A stretch of DNA of 64,000 nucleotides from Rhodospirillaceae bacterium SYSU D60007 (GCA_003574685.1 QOCQ01000008.1:1-64000), one strand, 5' to 3'; counted from the first letter of the stretch, positions 1-9,117 are shown. Notes: generated by a model from the sequence alone, not told the origin. Program-made: numbers and translations.

Positions 1-45
1 CGGCATCGCAACCCTCCACCCGCAGGGCCGCAATGCTTGCCAAAT

Positions 46-82
46 CCGTCCACCATGTCTCCGTACACCCGTCCACCATGTC
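46..82. repeat. Tandem 14-bp repeat, possible insertion-sequence end
   Basis: The 14-mer CCGTCCACCATGTC occurs at 46-59 and again at 69-82, a period of 23 bases, each copy followed by a pyrimidine-rich CCG-containing stretch. Paired repeats of the form 'CCA-ATGTC-TCCG' are typical of the ends of some IS3/IS481-type elements, so this may be the right-hand end of an element lying to the left of the window. No transposase is visible inside the window. The repeat is directly seen; the IS interpretation is inference. Confidence 0.3.
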
Positions 83-184
83 CCCCGTCAGCACAACAAG
101 CTCACCATGAAGGCTATTTCGATGCTGCGCTTGCATGATCCCTCGCGGCGCCGATTTCGCCCATCGACATTTTGCTGATTCGGT

Positions 185-228
185 TTGCATTGGCCTGAAC
201 GTCTGTGAAAATAAGAGCGATTCGCATT
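185..228 (+). promoter_or_regulatory. Putative promoter with Fur-box-like site before the TonB receptor
   Basis: A -35-like TTGCAT (185-190) is followed after 17 bases by an AT-rich AAAATA (208-213). Overlapping this -10-like element is an imperfect 19-base palindrome, AATAAGAGCGATTCGCATT (210-228). Against the 7-1-7 Fur-type pattern TGAGAAT-N-ATTCTCA it matches 4 of 7 in the left arm and 6 of 7 in the right. It lies 31 bases before the receptor start codon, where a repressor site would be expected for an iron-regulated receptor. The palindrome is seen; Fur control is inference. Confidence 0.35.
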
Positions 229-259
229 CGCAAGTGCAGCCAGACGTTTTGGGGGAGCA

Positions 260-2329
260 ATGACACGCACGACAAGCCGGAGCGGCCGCGGGCTGGCGTT
301 TGTCCTCTTGTCAGTGGCAGGTGCGGGGGGCGCGGGGCCGGTGCTGGCGCAGGGGCCGGATGTGATCACCCTCGATCCGGTTACCGTCTCCGGCGAGAAG
401 GTGGAGCGATCGCTGCGCGATACCTCCAGCAGTGTCAGCGTCTTCGGCCCGTCCGCCCTGGACCGCAAGCGGCCCGGGCTCAGCACCACCAACGAGGTGC
501 TGGATCGCATACCCAACGTGACACCCACGGAATCCAGCAACCTGGCGCCGGCGATCCGCGGCATCGACGGCACCGGTCCGGCGCAGGGCGTCGATGCCTT
601 TGTCGGCGGCATCCGCCCGCGCGTCACCTACACGGTCGATGGCCGGCCGCTCAGCTTCAACGAGGCGATCTTCGGCGACCTCTCGCTATGGGATGTCGAG
701 CGCGTCGAGGTGTTCCGCGGCCCGCAGAGCACGTTGCAGGGACGCAACTCGATTGCCGGCGCCATCGTGGTGAAGACCCGCGACCCGAGCCTGTCCGAAA
801 CCGAAATCGGCGGGCGCGTCATGGTCGGCAACCAGAGCCAGCACCAGTTCTCGGCCGTGGCTTCCGCGCCGGTCGTCACCAACGAACTGGGTTTCCGCCT
901 GTCCGCCGACTACAAGGCCTGGGAGAGCTTCGTCAAAGGATTCCAGGGCTATGACGGTGTGAAGCACCCTGGCAAGTACGAGGCGCTGAACCTGCGCAGC
1001 AAAATCCTGATCCGTCCGGAGGCGCTGCCGGACTTCTCGACGCTGGTGACGCTGACCCACCAGGATTATCGCGGACCGCAGACCGACAATGTCCTGCGGC
1101 CATTCGACAAGCATGTGGCCGCTTTTCCACTGCAACCCGTCTTCGAGCCGAGCGCGACCGCCGGCGTGGTGGAGACGACATGGAAGCTGTCGGAGACGCT
1201 GACCTTCCAGAACACGCTCTCCTACGCGGACATACGGGTGAAACGCCTGGCGCCGCCGCTCCAGGGCCTCGCCTCCATCCACAGTCGCGAGTTCCTGTTC
1301 GAGCCGCGCCTGCAATTCACCGGGCTTGACGGCAGGCTGAAGGGGTTCGGCGGCCTCTACTTCTTCCGCGCCAACCAGGACGACTGGCTGGATTTCAACG
1401 GCATGAACCGCTTCGACGACCGCACGACGACGATGGCCGCCTATGGCGAGGCTACGCTGCGCGTGTTCGGCAATCTCGACGTGACGCTGGGCGGACGCCT
1501 GGAACGCGAGCATCGGCGGCGCGTCGGCGGCATCCCGCCGCTGTTCGACGTCGATCTGGACGAGACCTATACCGTGTTCCTGCCCAAGTTCGGCCTTGCC
1601 TGGCATGCCACCGACACGCTCACCGTCGGCGCGGTGGTTTCGCGCGGCTACAACGCGGGCGGTGCGGGGGTGAGCTTCAATCCGCCCTTCGTTACCTATA
1701 CTTACGAACCGGAATACGTCTGGAACTACGAGGCCTTCGCGCGGGCCGAGTTGTTCGACAAGCGCCTGCAACTCACGGGCAATATCTTCCTCGCCCGCTA
1801 CAGGGACATGCAGCTTCCCTTTGCGTTGAGTCCGGTTTCCACCGAGATCCGCAATGCCGACCGCGTCACCACCTATGGCGCGGAGTTCGGGGCGCGATGG
1901 CTGGCACTGCCGGGGCTGGAGCTGTTCGCCGAAGTCGGTCTGCTGAAGACGAAGATCACGAAATATCCGGCCTCGGGCGTGGAGGGCGAAGCATTGCCGC
2001 GATCACCGGCATTCACCGCGACAGCCGGCGTCAGCTATCAGCACAGCAGCGGCTTCGATGTAAGCCTCGATGCGCGCTATTCCTCTTCCTACTACTCAAG
2101 CGCCAATCCCAGCGTGGCCCACCCGGACAATCCACGCGGCAAGGTCGACCCCTATGCCGTGGTCAACGCGCAGGCCGGATACAGTTTCGGCAACGCACGT
2201 GTGTTCGCGTTCGTCAACAACGTGTTCAACTCGGGCAAGCCGGTCGCCTTCTGGCCCTTCGGCGTGACCGAGGAGGCTAACATCCTCCGCCCCCTCACCT
2301 TCGGCGTCGGGGTGCAAGCAATCTTCTGA
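260..2329 (+). CDS. TonB-dependent outer-membrane receptor
   Basis: A 689-residue gated outer-membrane transporter, the kind that uses TonB/ExbBD energy to import siderophores, haem, cobalamin or other bulky ligands. Residues 1-31 form a signal peptide ending VLAQ, followed by a TonB-box-like segment (DVITLDPVTVSGEK) and a plug domain over about residues 45-160 that includes IRGIDGTGP and VDGRPLSFNE. The remainder is beta-barrel-like with alternating aromatic residues and ends in the expected C-terminal Phe (VQAIF). The start at 260 has a strong ribosome site (GGGGGAG) about six bases upstream. No siderophore or TonB genes are adjacent, so the ligand is unknown. The possible Fur box upstream favours an iron-related ligand, but that is inference. 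Confidence 0.9.
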   Translation: MTRTTSRSGRGLAFVLLSVAGAGGAGPVLAQGPDVITLDPVTVSGEKVERSLRDTSSSVSVFGPSALDRKRPGLSTTNEVLDRIPNVTPTESSNLAPAIRGIDGTGPAQGVDAFVGGIRPRVTYTVDGRPLSFNEAIFGDLSLWDVERVEVFRGPQSTLQGRNSIAGAIVVKTRDPSLSETEIGGRVMVGNQSQHQFSAVASAPVVTNELGFRLSADYKAWESFVKGFQGYDGVKHPGKYEALNLRSKILIRPEALPDFSTLVTLTHQDYRGPQTDNVLRPFDKHVAAFPLQPVFEPSATAGVVETTWKLSETLTFQNTLSYADIRVKRLAPPLQGLASIHSREFLFEPRLQFTGLDGRLKGFGGLYFFRANQDDWLDFNGMNRFDDRTTTMAAYGEATLRVFGNLDVTLGGRLEREHRRRVGGIPPLFDVDLDETYTVFLPKFGLAWHATDTLTVGAVVSRGYNAGGAGVSFNPPFVTYTYEPEYVWNYEAFARAELFDKRLQLTGNIFLARYRDMQLPFALSPVSTEIRNADRVTTYGAEFGARWLALPGLELFAEVGLLKTKITKYPASGVEGEALPRSPAFTATAGVSYQHSSGFDVSLDARYSSSYYSSANPSVAHPDNPRGKVDPYAVVNAQAGYSFGNARVFAFVNNVFNSGKPVAFWPFGVTEEANILRPLTFGVGVQAIF

Positions 2330-2345
2330 CGCTCGCATCGCGCTG

Positions 2346-2371
2346 GACCGCCGTCACACGCTGCGGCGGTC
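2346..2371. terminator. Weak hairpin after the TonB receptor
   Basis: GACCGCCG (2346-2353) pairs perfectly with CGGCGGTC (2364-2371) across a 10-base loop, 16 bases beyond the receptor stop codon. There is no T-run, so intrinsic termination is doubtful; it may only mark the transcript end. The rest of 2330-2493 shows nothing recognisable. Confidence 0.25.
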
Positions 2372-2493
2372 GGTCGCATGCGGCGGGCTGCGATTCGTGA
2401 CCGGGCGTTTACCCTTGCAGGATGCGCCCGGTGCCCCTATCCAGCTAAGTGCATGCGGCTGCGAAGTGGTCCGCACTTCGGAACACGGAAGAT

Positions 2494-3249
2494 ATGGGTG
2501 GAGACGTCATTCTCGAAACGCACGGGCTGACGAAGGAGTTCGCTGGCTTCGTCGCCGTGAAGAACGTGGACCTTCAGGTCCGGCGCGGGTCGGTACACGC
2601 CCTGATCGGACCGAACGGGGCCGGCAAGACGACGTGTTTCAATCTCCTCAGCAAGTTCCTGTCCCCGACGCGCGGCACGATTACTTACAATGGCCGCAAT
2701 ATCACGTCGGCGAAGGCGGCTGACATCGCACGTATGGGACTGGTGCGCTCGTTCCAGATTTCGGCGGTGTTTCCTCACCTTAGCGTCCTGGAAAACGTGC
2801 GGGTGTCCCTGCAGCGCCCGCTCGGCACCTCCTTCTACTTCTGGCAGTCCGAGCGTTCGCTGGAGAAACTCAATGCGCGGGCGCTGGAGCTGATCGAAGC
2901 CGTCGGCCTGGCCGGCTATGCGACGATTCCGGCCGTCGAGATGCCTTACGGCCGCAAGCGAGCCCTTGAGATCGCCACCACGCTGGCGCTGGAGCCGGAA
3001 ATGATGCTGCTCGACGAGCCGATGGCCGGACTCGGCCACGAGGACATCGCGCGCATCAGCGCGCTGATCAGGAAGGTGGCTGCCGGTCGTACCGTGCTGA
3101 TGGTCGAGCACAATATGAGCGTCGTGGCCGATCTGTCGGACACGATTACGGTCTTGCAGCGGGGCGAGGTTCTCGCCGAAGGCCCTTACGCCGAGGTTTC
3201 AAAGGATCCGCGCGTGGTCGAAGCCTATGTCGGAACGGGCCATGCCTGA
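2494..3249 (+). CDS. livG: Branched-chain amino acid-type ABC transporter ATP-binding protein LivG
   Basis: A cytoplasmic ATPase (251 residues) that drives a HAAT-family importer for branched-chain amino acids, amides or related solutes. It shows Walker A (GPNGAGKTT), a Q-loop region, and Walker B (MMLLDEPMAGLG) followed by the switch His in VEHNM. The signature segment reads MPYGRKRALEIATTLA, so the usual SGGQ is replaced by YGRKR, which is common in LivG proteins. An in-frame ATG at 2449 would add 15 residues of no family character, so I place the start at 2494. It opens a five-gene cluster (livG, livF, binding protein, livH, livM) and overlaps livF. The substrate cannot be fixed from sequence. 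Confidence 0.9.
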   Translation: MGGDVILETHGLTKEFAGFVAVKNVDLQVRRGSVHALIGPNGAGKTTCFNLLSKFLSPTRGTITYNGRNITSAKAADIARMGLVRSFQISAVFPHLSVLENVRVSLQRPLGTSFYFWQSERSLEKLNARALELIEAVGLAGYATIPAVEMPYGRKRALEIATTLALEPEMMLLDEPMAGLGHEDIARISALIRKVAAGRTVLMVEHNMSVVADLSDTITVLQRGEVLAEGPYAEVSKDPRVVEAYVGTGHA

Positions 3250-3958
3250 GGCGGCGTCGGTCGATTACCTCGAGGTCAGCGGGCTGAACGCCTGGTACGG
3301 TGAGTCGCATGTCCTGCACGGCGCGGACTTCTCGGTCCGGCGCGGCGAGGTCGTGACCCTGCTGGGCCGCAATGGCGCCGGCAAGACGACGACGCTGAAA
3401 TCGATCATGGGTATTGTCGCGCGACGCACCGGTACGGCCCGGTTCGAAGGCCGCGAGCTGCTGGGCTTGCCGTCCGACCAGGTCGCCCGGCTGGGCATTG
3501 CCTTCTGCCCCGAGGAGCGCGGCATCTTCGCCAGCCTCGATGTCGAGGAAAACCTGCTGCTGCCACCGAAGGTGCGCGACGGCGGCATGACCGTGGACGA
3601 GATCTATCAGCTCTTTCCCAACCTGGAGGAGCGGCGGCGCAGCCAGGGAACCAAGCTGTCGGGCGGTGAGCAGCAGATGCTGGCGATCGGCCGCATCCTG
3701 CGGACCGGCGCGACACTGCTGTTGCTCGATGAGCCGACCGAAGGCCTGGCGCCGGTCATCGTCCAGAAGATCGGCCAGGTCATTCGCGAGCTGAAGGCGC
3801 GTGGTCTGACCATCCTGCTGGTCGAGCAGAACTTCCGGTTCGCCGCCACTGTTGCCGACCGGCACTACGTCATGGAAGACGGCCGGGTGATCGACCAGTT
3901 CCGCAACGATGAAGTCGAAACCAATATCGACAAGCTCCACGAATATCTCGGCGTATGA
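3242..3958 (+). CDS. livF: Branched-chain amino acid-type ABC transporter ATP-binding protein LivF
   Basis: The second ATPase of the importer, pairing with LivG under the LivH/LivM membrane pore. From the 3242 ATG it is 238 residues, with Walker A GRNGAGKTT, the signature LSGGEQQMLAIGR and Walker B LLLLDEPTEGLAP followed by VEQN. An alternative ATG at 3227 would overlap livG more deeply. I prefer 3242 because a purine-rich GGAACGGG lies just upstream and the overlap then shrinks to eight bases, which suggests translational coupling. It resembles LivF rather than LivG by its short length and canonical signature motif. Confidence 0.9.
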   Translation: MPEAASVDYLEVSGLNAWYGESHVLHGADFSVRRGEVVTLLGRNGAGKTTTLKSIMGIVARRTGTARFEGRELLGLPSDQVARLGIAFCPEERGIFASLDVEENLLLPPKVRDGGMTVDEIYQLFPNLEERRRSQGTKLSGGEQQMLAIGRILRTGATLLLLDEPTEGLAPVIVQKIGQVIRELKARGLTILLVEQNFRFAATVADRHYVMEDGRVIDQFRNDEVETNIDKLHEYLGV

Positions 3959-4003
3959 CGTTTGCGGCGTCGGGAGGCGTGATTCCAGATTCAGGAGGGT
4001 GAG

Positions 4004-5212
4004 ATGAAAAAAGGCTTGTGGACAAGCTGCGTCGCAGCGCTGCTGGCAGCAACGCCGGCCGCGGCGCAGGTTTCCGATGACGTCGTGAAGCTCGGCGTGA
4101 TGAACGACCAGTCGGGCCTCTACGCCGACATTACCGGCCAGGGCTCGGTGATCGCCGCCCGTATGGCGGTCGAGGATGCCGGCGGCAAGGTGCTCGGCAA
4201 GCCGATCGAGGTGATTTTCGCCGACCACCAGAACAAGCCCGATGTCGGCTCCAGCATTGCCAATCGCTGGATCGACGCCGAGCAGGTGGACACCATCGTC
4301 GACGTGCCGACCTCCTCGGTGGGCCTGGCTGTCCAGCAGATCACCAAGACCAAGAAGCGGATCTTCCTGATGTCGGGCCCTGCCTCGTCCGACCTGACCG
4401 GCAAGGCCTGCTCGCCCTACGGCTTCCACTGGACCTATGACACCTACATGCTGGCCAACGGCACCGGCAATGCGCTGGTGAAGGCGGGCGGCGATACCTG
4501 GTTCTTCCTGACGTCGGACTACGCCTTCGGCCATGCGCTGGAGCGCGACACCGGCGCCGCGGTCAAGGCGGCCGGCGGCAAGGTGCTGGGCGCCGTGCGC
4601 CATCCGCTGAACACGTCGGACTTCTCGTCGTTCCTGCTGCAGGCGCAGGCGTCCAAGGCCAAGGTGATCGGGCTGGCCAACGCCGGCGGCGATACCATCA
4701 ACTCGATCAAGCAGGCGGCCGAGTTCGGCATCGTCTCCGGCGGGCAGCGGCTGGCCGGTCTGCTGGTGTTCGTCACCGACGTGCACGCGCTGGGGCTGAA
4801 GACGGCGCAGGGCCTGGTGGTGACCGAAAGCTTCTACTGGGATCTCAACGACGAGACCCGCGCTTTCAGCAAGCGCTTCATGGAGAAGAGCGGCGGCAAG
4901 CCGCCGAGCATGGTGCAGGCCGGCGTCTACAGCGCCGTCGCCCACTACCTGAAGGCCATCAAGGAGGCGGGAACCGACGATGCCGACAAGGTCGCGGCCA
5001 AGATGCGCGAGATGAAGGTCAACGACTTCATGACCAAGGACGGCGAGATCCGCATCGACGGCCGGGTGATGCGCAACGCCTACCTCTTCCAGGTCAAGAA
5101 GCCGGAAGAATCCAAGGGCCCGTGGGACTACTACAAGCTGCTGGCCACGATCAAGCCGGAGGATGCATTCCGGCCGCTCGACCAGGGCGACTGCCCCCTG
5201 GTCAAGAAGTAG
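4004..5212 (+). CDS. ABC transporter periplasmic substrate-binding protein (LivK-like)
   Basis: A 402-residue periplasmic binding protein of the type I, leucine-binding-protein-like family that delivers ligand to LivHM. It begins with a classic signal peptide (MKKGLWTSCVAALLAATPAAAQ), so the mature protein starts near residue 22-23. The core opens with VVKLGVMNDQSGLYADITG, the usual first strand and ligand loop of this family. Ribosome site AGGAGGGTGAG sits directly before the ATG. Family members bind amino acids, amides, urea or aromatic acids, and nothing visible here chooses between them. It lies between the ATPase pair and the permease pair, which makes it the dedicated receptor for this operon. 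Confidence 0.88.
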   Translation: MKKGLWTSCVAALLAATPAAAQVSDDVVKLGVMNDQSGLYADITGQGSVIAARMAVEDAGGKVLGKPIEVIFADHQNKPDVGSSIANRWIDAEQVDTIVDVPTSSVGLAVQQITKTKKRIFLMSGPASSDLTGKACSPYGFHWTYDTYMLANGTGNALVKAGGDTWFFLTSDYAFGHALERDTGAAVKAAGGKVLGAVRHPLNTSDFSSFLLQAQASKAKVIGLANAGGDTINSIKQAAEFGIVSGGQRLAGLLVFVTDVHALGLKTAQGLVVTESFYWDLNDETRAFSKRFMEKSGGKPPSMVQAGVYSAVAHYLKAIKEAGTDDADKVAAKMREMKVNDFMTKDGEIRIDGRVMRNAYLFQVKKPEESKGPWDYYKLLATIKPEDAFRPLDQGDCPLVKK

Positions 5213-5226
5213 CCCGCAGGTGCGGG
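5213..5226 (+). other. Small intercistronic stem-loop before livH
   Basis: CCCGC and GCGGG (5213-5217 and 5222-5226) can pair around a four-base loop, in the 28-base gap between the binding-protein stop and livH. Such stem-loops often protect the abundant upstream binding-protein mRNA. The stem is short and the role is inferred. Confidence 0.25.
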
Positions 5227-5240
5227 GAGGAGCCTGACCG

Positions 5241-6122
5241 ATGTTCGAACTGCTGGGGATTCCGCCGCAGGCGCTCTTCGGACAGCTCCTTCTCGGCCTG
5301 ATCAACGGTGCGTTCTACGCCTTGCTCAGCCTCGGGCTGGCCGTGATCTTCGGCCTGCTCAACGTCATCAACTTTATCCATGGCGCCCAGTACATGATGG
5401 GCGCCTTCGTCGCGTGGATGCTGCTGAACTGGGCGGGTATAGGGTTCTGGCCTGCTCTCCTCATCGCGCCGGTGGTGGTGGCGATTACCGGCATTGTGAT
5501 CGAACGCCTGCTGCTGCGGCGGCTGTACCACCTCGACCATCTGTATGGCCTGCTGCTGACCTTCGGCATTGCCATCATCATCGAGGGCCTGTTCCGGTAT
5601 CGCTTCGGCTCCTCGGGCCAGCCTTACGATAATCCGCTGCCCGGGGGCCACAATCTCGGCTTCATGTACCTGCCGAACTACCGCGGCCTGGTCGTGGTCG
5701 CCTCCCTGCTGATCTGCTTCGGCACGTGGTTCGTGATCGAGCGAACGCGGCTCGGCTCCTATCTTCGCGCCGCGACCGAGAATCCCACGCTGGTGCGCGC
5801 CTTCGGGATCAACGTGCCGCGGATGATCACCCTGACCTACGGCTTCGGCGTTGGTCTTGCGGCACTGGCCGGCGTCATGGCGGCGCCGATCTATCAGGTC
5901 AGCCCGCTGATGGGGTCGAACCTGATCATTGTCGTGTTCGCGGTGGTGGTGATCGGCGGCATGGGCTCGATCATGGGCTCGATCGTGGCCGGCTTCGGGC
6001 TGGGCGTGATCGAGGGGCTCACCAAGGTGTTTTATCCGGAAGCGTCGAACACGGTGATCTTCGTGATCATGGCGATCGTGCTGCTGATCAAGCCCGCAGG
6101 GCTGTTCGGGACTCCCCGGTGA
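5241..6122 (+). CDS. livH: Branched-chain amino acid-type ABC transporter permease LivH
   Basis: An inner-membrane permease of 293 residues with about eight hydrophobic segments. Typical LivH features are LINGAFYALLSLGLAVIFGL near residues 18-37 and NVINFIHGAQYMMGA just after. Together with LivM it forms the translocation pore for the cluster. The ribosome site GGGAGGAG lies eight bases before the ATG. It is separated from livM by only four bases, consistent with one transcript. Length and motifs are normal for the family. Confidence 0.92.
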   Translation: MFELLGIPPQALFGQLLLGLINGAFYALLSLGLAVIFGLLNVINFIHGAQYMMGAFVAWMLLNWAGIGFWPALLIAPVVVAITGIVIERLLLRRLYHLDHLYGLLLTFGIAIIIEGLFRYRFGSSGQPYDNPLPGGHNLGFMYLPNYRGLVVVASLLICFGTWFVIERTRLGSYLRAATENPTLVRAFGINVPRMITLTYGFGVGLAALAGVMAAPIYQVSPLMGSNLIIVVFAVVVIGGMGSIMGSIVAGFGLGVIEGLTKVFYPEASNTVIFVIMAIVLLIKPAGLFGTPR

Positions 6123-6126
6123 AGCG

Positions 6127-7125
6127 ATGCAGATGACGATGTCTCCCACCGCGCGGCTGATCCTGGCGGCCGTCATTGCGCTCCTGGCGCTGGCGGCGCC
6201 GTATGTCATCTACCCCGTCTTCCTGATGAAGGCGCTGTGCTTTGCGCTGTTCGCCTGCGCCTTCAATCTGCTGATTGGTTATGTCGGCCTGCTGTCGTTC
6301 GGGCATGCGGCCTATTTCGGTATGGCGGCGTACATTACCGCCTACTCCGTCAAGGCCTGGGGCTGGCCGACGGAGATCGGCATCCTCGCCGGCACGGCCG
6401 TGGCCGCCGTGATGGGCGTGGTTGTGGGCGTGCTGGCGATCCGGCGCCACGGCATCTATTTCGCCATGATCACGCTGGCGCTGGCACAGATGGTCTACTT
6501 CTTCTGCCTGCAGGCGAAGTTCACCGGCGGCGAGGACGGCATCCAGGCGGTGCCGCGGCGGCCGCTGCTGGGCGTGCTCGACATCACGGACAACCACGTC
6601 CTCTACTACGTGGTGCTGGCGATCTTCGTGGCGGCTTTTGCCGTGATCTATCGCACGATCCACTCGCCGTTCGGGCAGGTGCTGAAGGCGATCCGCGAGA
6701 ACGAGACCCGGGCCGTGTCGCTGGGCTATCGCGTCGAGCGCTACAAGCTGATGGCGCTCACCCTCTCGGCGGCGCTGGCGGGGTTGGCGGGCAGCACCAA
6801 GGCGATCGTGTTCCAGCTCGCCTCGCTGACCGACGTGCAATGGCAGATGTCGGGCGAGGTCGTGCTGATGACGCTGGTGGGCGGCATGGGCACGATCTTT
6901 GGCCCGGTGGTGGGCGCTTTCGTGATCGTCGGCATGCAGAACTATCTGGCCGAGGCCGGCGAATGGGTGCTGGTGATCCAGGGCGTGATCTTCGTGGTGG
7001 TGGTGCTGGCGTTCCGCCGCGGCATCGTCGGCGAGCTGGCGCCGCGTCTGGCACGGCTGGTGCGGCCCGGCGCCCAGGCGACGGATACCCCGCAACCGGC
7101 GCGCTTGACTTCGGACGCGCGATAA
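6127..7125 (+). CDS. livM: Branched-chain amino acid-type ABC transporter permease LivM
   Basis: The second inner-membrane permease (332 residues) of the importer. It has many hydrophobic segments, the LivM-type sequence NLLIGYVGLLSFGHAAYFGM around residues 46-65, and the conserved cytoplasmic loop containing AIRENETRAVSLGY that contacts the ATPases. ATG codons at 6133 and 6139 are also possible starts. The gene ends only 15 bases before mnmG, so the tRNA-modification gene may be read through from the transporter operon. Confidence 0.9.
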   Translation: MQMTMSPTARLILAAVIALLALAAPYVIYPVFLMKALCFALFACAFNLLIGYVGLLSFGHAAYFGMAAYITAYSVKAWGWPTEIGILAGTAVAAVMGVVVGVLAIRRHGIYFAMITLALAQMVYFFCLQAKFTGGEDGIQAVPRRPLLGVLDITDNHVLYYVVLAIFVAAFAVIYRTIHSPFGQVLKAIRENETRAVSLGYRVERYKLMALTLSAALAGLAGSTKAIVFQLASLTDVQWQMSGEVVLMTLVGGMGTIFGPVVGAFVIVGMQNYLAEAGEWVLVIQGVIFVVVVLAFRRGIVGELAPRLARLVRPGAQATDTPQPARLTSDAR

Positions 7126-7140
7126 TCACTGTGCGCCGCC

Positions 7141-9093
7141 ATGACCGGCGGCGCCTCCCCCTCCCGCAGTAGCTATGACGTGATTGTCGTCGGTGGCGGC
7201 CATGCCGGCACCGAGGCGGCGGCCGCGGCCGCGCGTATGGGTGCGCGCACCCTGCTTGCCACGCACGATGTCAGCACCATCGGCGAGATGTCGTGCAATC
7301 CGGCGATCGGCGGGCTGGGCAAAGGGCACCTGGTGCGGGAGATCGATGCGCTGGACGGGGTGATGGCCCGCGCCATTGACCGGGCCGGCATCCAGTTCCG
7401 CACGCTCAATGCCAGCAAGGGGCCGGCCGTGCGCGGGCCGCGCGCGCAAGCCGATCGGGCGCTTTATCGCCGGGCCGTGCAGGAGCTGCTGGCGGAGCAG
7501 GCCGGCCTCGAAATCCGGGCGGTATCCGTAGAGGACATCGTGCTGGATGGTGCAGGCCGGGCCTGTGGCGTGCTGACGGATTGCGGGACGCAACTCCGGG
7601 CCGGTGCCGTGGTGGTGACGACCGGCACCTTCCTGCGGGGCCTGATCCATTGCGGCGAGGTGAAGATCCCGGCGGGACGGGCGCGCGGCCAACGGCACAG
7701 TGGCGGTCCTGCCGATCTACCCGCCTCGACCGCCACTAGCTCTTTCGAGCCTCTGGAAGCGCCATCGACAGGACTGGCTGCAACGCTCGCGCGTTTCGGG
7801 TTCAGGCTTGGTCGCCTCAAGACAGGAACGCCGCCGCGCCTGGATGGCCGTACCATCGATTGGGCCGAGCTTGAGGAGCAGCGAGGCGATAATCCACCGC
7901 TTCCGTTCTCCTATCTGTCATCTGAGATTACGGTTCCGCAGATTTCGTGTTTCCTTACTTCCACGACTCCGGAAGTTCACGGTACCATTCGGGCGAATCT
8001 GCATCGCGCACCGATGTATTCGGGGCAGATCGAATCGACGGGACCCCGTTACTGTCCTTCCATCGAGGACAAGGTCGTGCGGTTTGGCCTGCGCGAGCGA
8101 CACCAGATTTTCCTTGAGCCGGAAGGGCTGGACGACATCACGGTCTACCCCAACGGCATCTCGACGTCGTTGCCCAGAGAAGTCCAGGCGGAGTTCGTCA
8201 GGGCCATTCCCGGCCTCGAGCGGGCGGTCATCCTGCGGCCGGGCTACGCGATCGAGTACGACTATGTGGACCCGCGCGAGCTTTGGCCCAGCTTGGAGAC
8301 AAGGCGGATCCCGGGGCTGTTTCTGGCTGGCCAGATCAACGGCACGACAGGTTACGAAGAGGCCGCCGGGCAAGGCATCGTCGCCGGCATCAATGCAGCG
8401 CTGTCGACCGGCGGCGGCGACACCTTCGTGCCGGACAGGGCTGATGCGTATATCGGCGTGATGGTCGATGACCTGGTAACGCAGGGCGCACCGGAACCCT
8501 ATCGAATGTTCACCTCGCGCGCGGAGTATCGCCTCAAGCTGCGTGCCGATAACGCCGACCAGCGACTGACACCGCTGGGTCTTGCCGTTGGATGTGTGGG
8601 CAGTGTCCGGCGGCAGGCCTGGACAGAGAAGGCGGACGGGCTGAAGGCTGCGCGAGAACTGGCCGTATCGCTGGTCATGAGCCCGGCGGCGTTGGCGCGT
8701 CAGGGCATTGCGGTCAACCATGACGGGGTGCTGCGCAGCGCCTTGGACGTGCTGGCCTATCCCGGTATGTCAGTGGCACGGCTGAAGTCGGTTTGGCCGG
8801 ACTTGGGAAAGTTGCCTCCAGTGATCGTGGAGCAGCTTGAGATTGACGCCCTGTATCAAGGGTATCTCACCCGACAGCAGGCCGATATTGAAGCCTATCG
8901 CCGGGACGAGGAACTCCAGCTTCCGGCAGACCTCGACTACGAAGCCATTGGCAGCCTGTCGGCAGAGGCGCGGCAGAAGTTGATGGCGCAGCGCCCTGCG
9001 ACCCTCGGTCAGGCAGCGCGAATTGCCGGGGTCACGCCGACTGCCTTGGTGGCGCTGCTCAAGCACGTTCGTCGCCGTTCGCGCGCCGCCTGA
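7141..9093 (+). CDS. mnmG: tRNA uridine-5-carboxymethylaminomethyl modification enzyme MnmG (GidA)
   Basis: An FAD-dependent enzyme that, with MnmE, installs the (carboxymethyl)aminomethyl group at wobble U34 of several tRNAs. The FAD-binding motif GGGHAGTEA starts at residue 18. Hallmark motifs follow: [43 protein letters not shown] and [12 protein letters not shown]. At 650 residues it is longer than E. coli MnmG. Between the AGR after KIP and GRLKTG there are 43 residues where E. coli MnmG has about 20, so residues near 182-212 hold an in-frame insertion of about 23, rich in Pro, Ser, Thr and Ala. Third-codon-position GC also falls at about this point (roughly 80 percent in the first 40 codons, 54 percent over 7861-8004). 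No clear ribosome site precedes the ATG. Confidence 0.93.
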   Translation: MTGGASPSRSSYDVIVVGGGHAGTEAAAAAARMGARTLLATHDVSTIGEMSCNPAIGGLGKGHLVREIDALDGVMARAIDRAGIQFRTLNASKGPAVRGPRAQADRALYRRAVQELLAEQAGLEIRAVSVEDIVLDGAGRACGVLTDCGTQLRAGAVVVTTGTFLRGLIHCGEVKIPAGRARGQRHSGGPADLPASTATSSFEPLEAPSTGLAATLARFGFRLGRLKTGTPPRLDGRTIDWAELEEQRGDNPPLPFSYLSSEITVPQISCFLTSTTPEVHGTIRANLHRAPMYSGQIESTGPRYCPSIEDKVVRFGLRERHQIFLEPEGLDDITVYPNGISTSLPREVQAEFVRAIPGLERAVILRPGYAIEYDYVDPRELWPSLETRRIPGLFLAGQINGTTGYEEAAGQGIVAGINAALSTGGGDTFVPDRADAYIGVMVDDLVTQGAPEPYRMFTSRAEYRLKLRADNADQRLTPLGLAVGCVGSVRRQAWTEKADGLKAARELAVSLVMSPAALARQGIAVNHDGVLRSALDVLAYPGMSVARLKSVWPDLGKLPPVIVEQLEIDALYQGYLTRQQADIEAYRRDEELQLPADLDYEAIGSLSAEARQKLMAQRPATLGQAARIAGVTPTALVALLKHVRRRSRAA

Positions 9094-9101
9094 GGCGCCG
9101 A

Positions 9102-9117
9102 GGTTCCACGTGAAACA
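9102..9117. other. parS: parS centromere site 1
   Basis: GGTTCCACGTGAAACA matches 15 of 16 positions of the universal ParB-binding sequence TGTTCCACGTGAAACA. It spans the proposed GTG start of rsmG and lies in the mnmG-rsmG junction, about 1.7 kb before the parB gene. ParB binds such sites to nucleate the partition complex that ParA segregates. Confidence 0.9.

Noticed and set aside
3146-5305. A 719-codon open frame on the minus strand
   Set aside because: It lies entirely opposite the clear livF and binding-protein genes and has the Arg/His/Gln-rich makeup of a high-GC antisense shadow. The same applies to the long frames at 18676-20739 and 39405-41444.
9023-9109. N-terminal extension of RsmG
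   Set aside because: The extra frame lies inside mnmG and gives unconserved residues; the GTG at 9110 has a good ribosome site.
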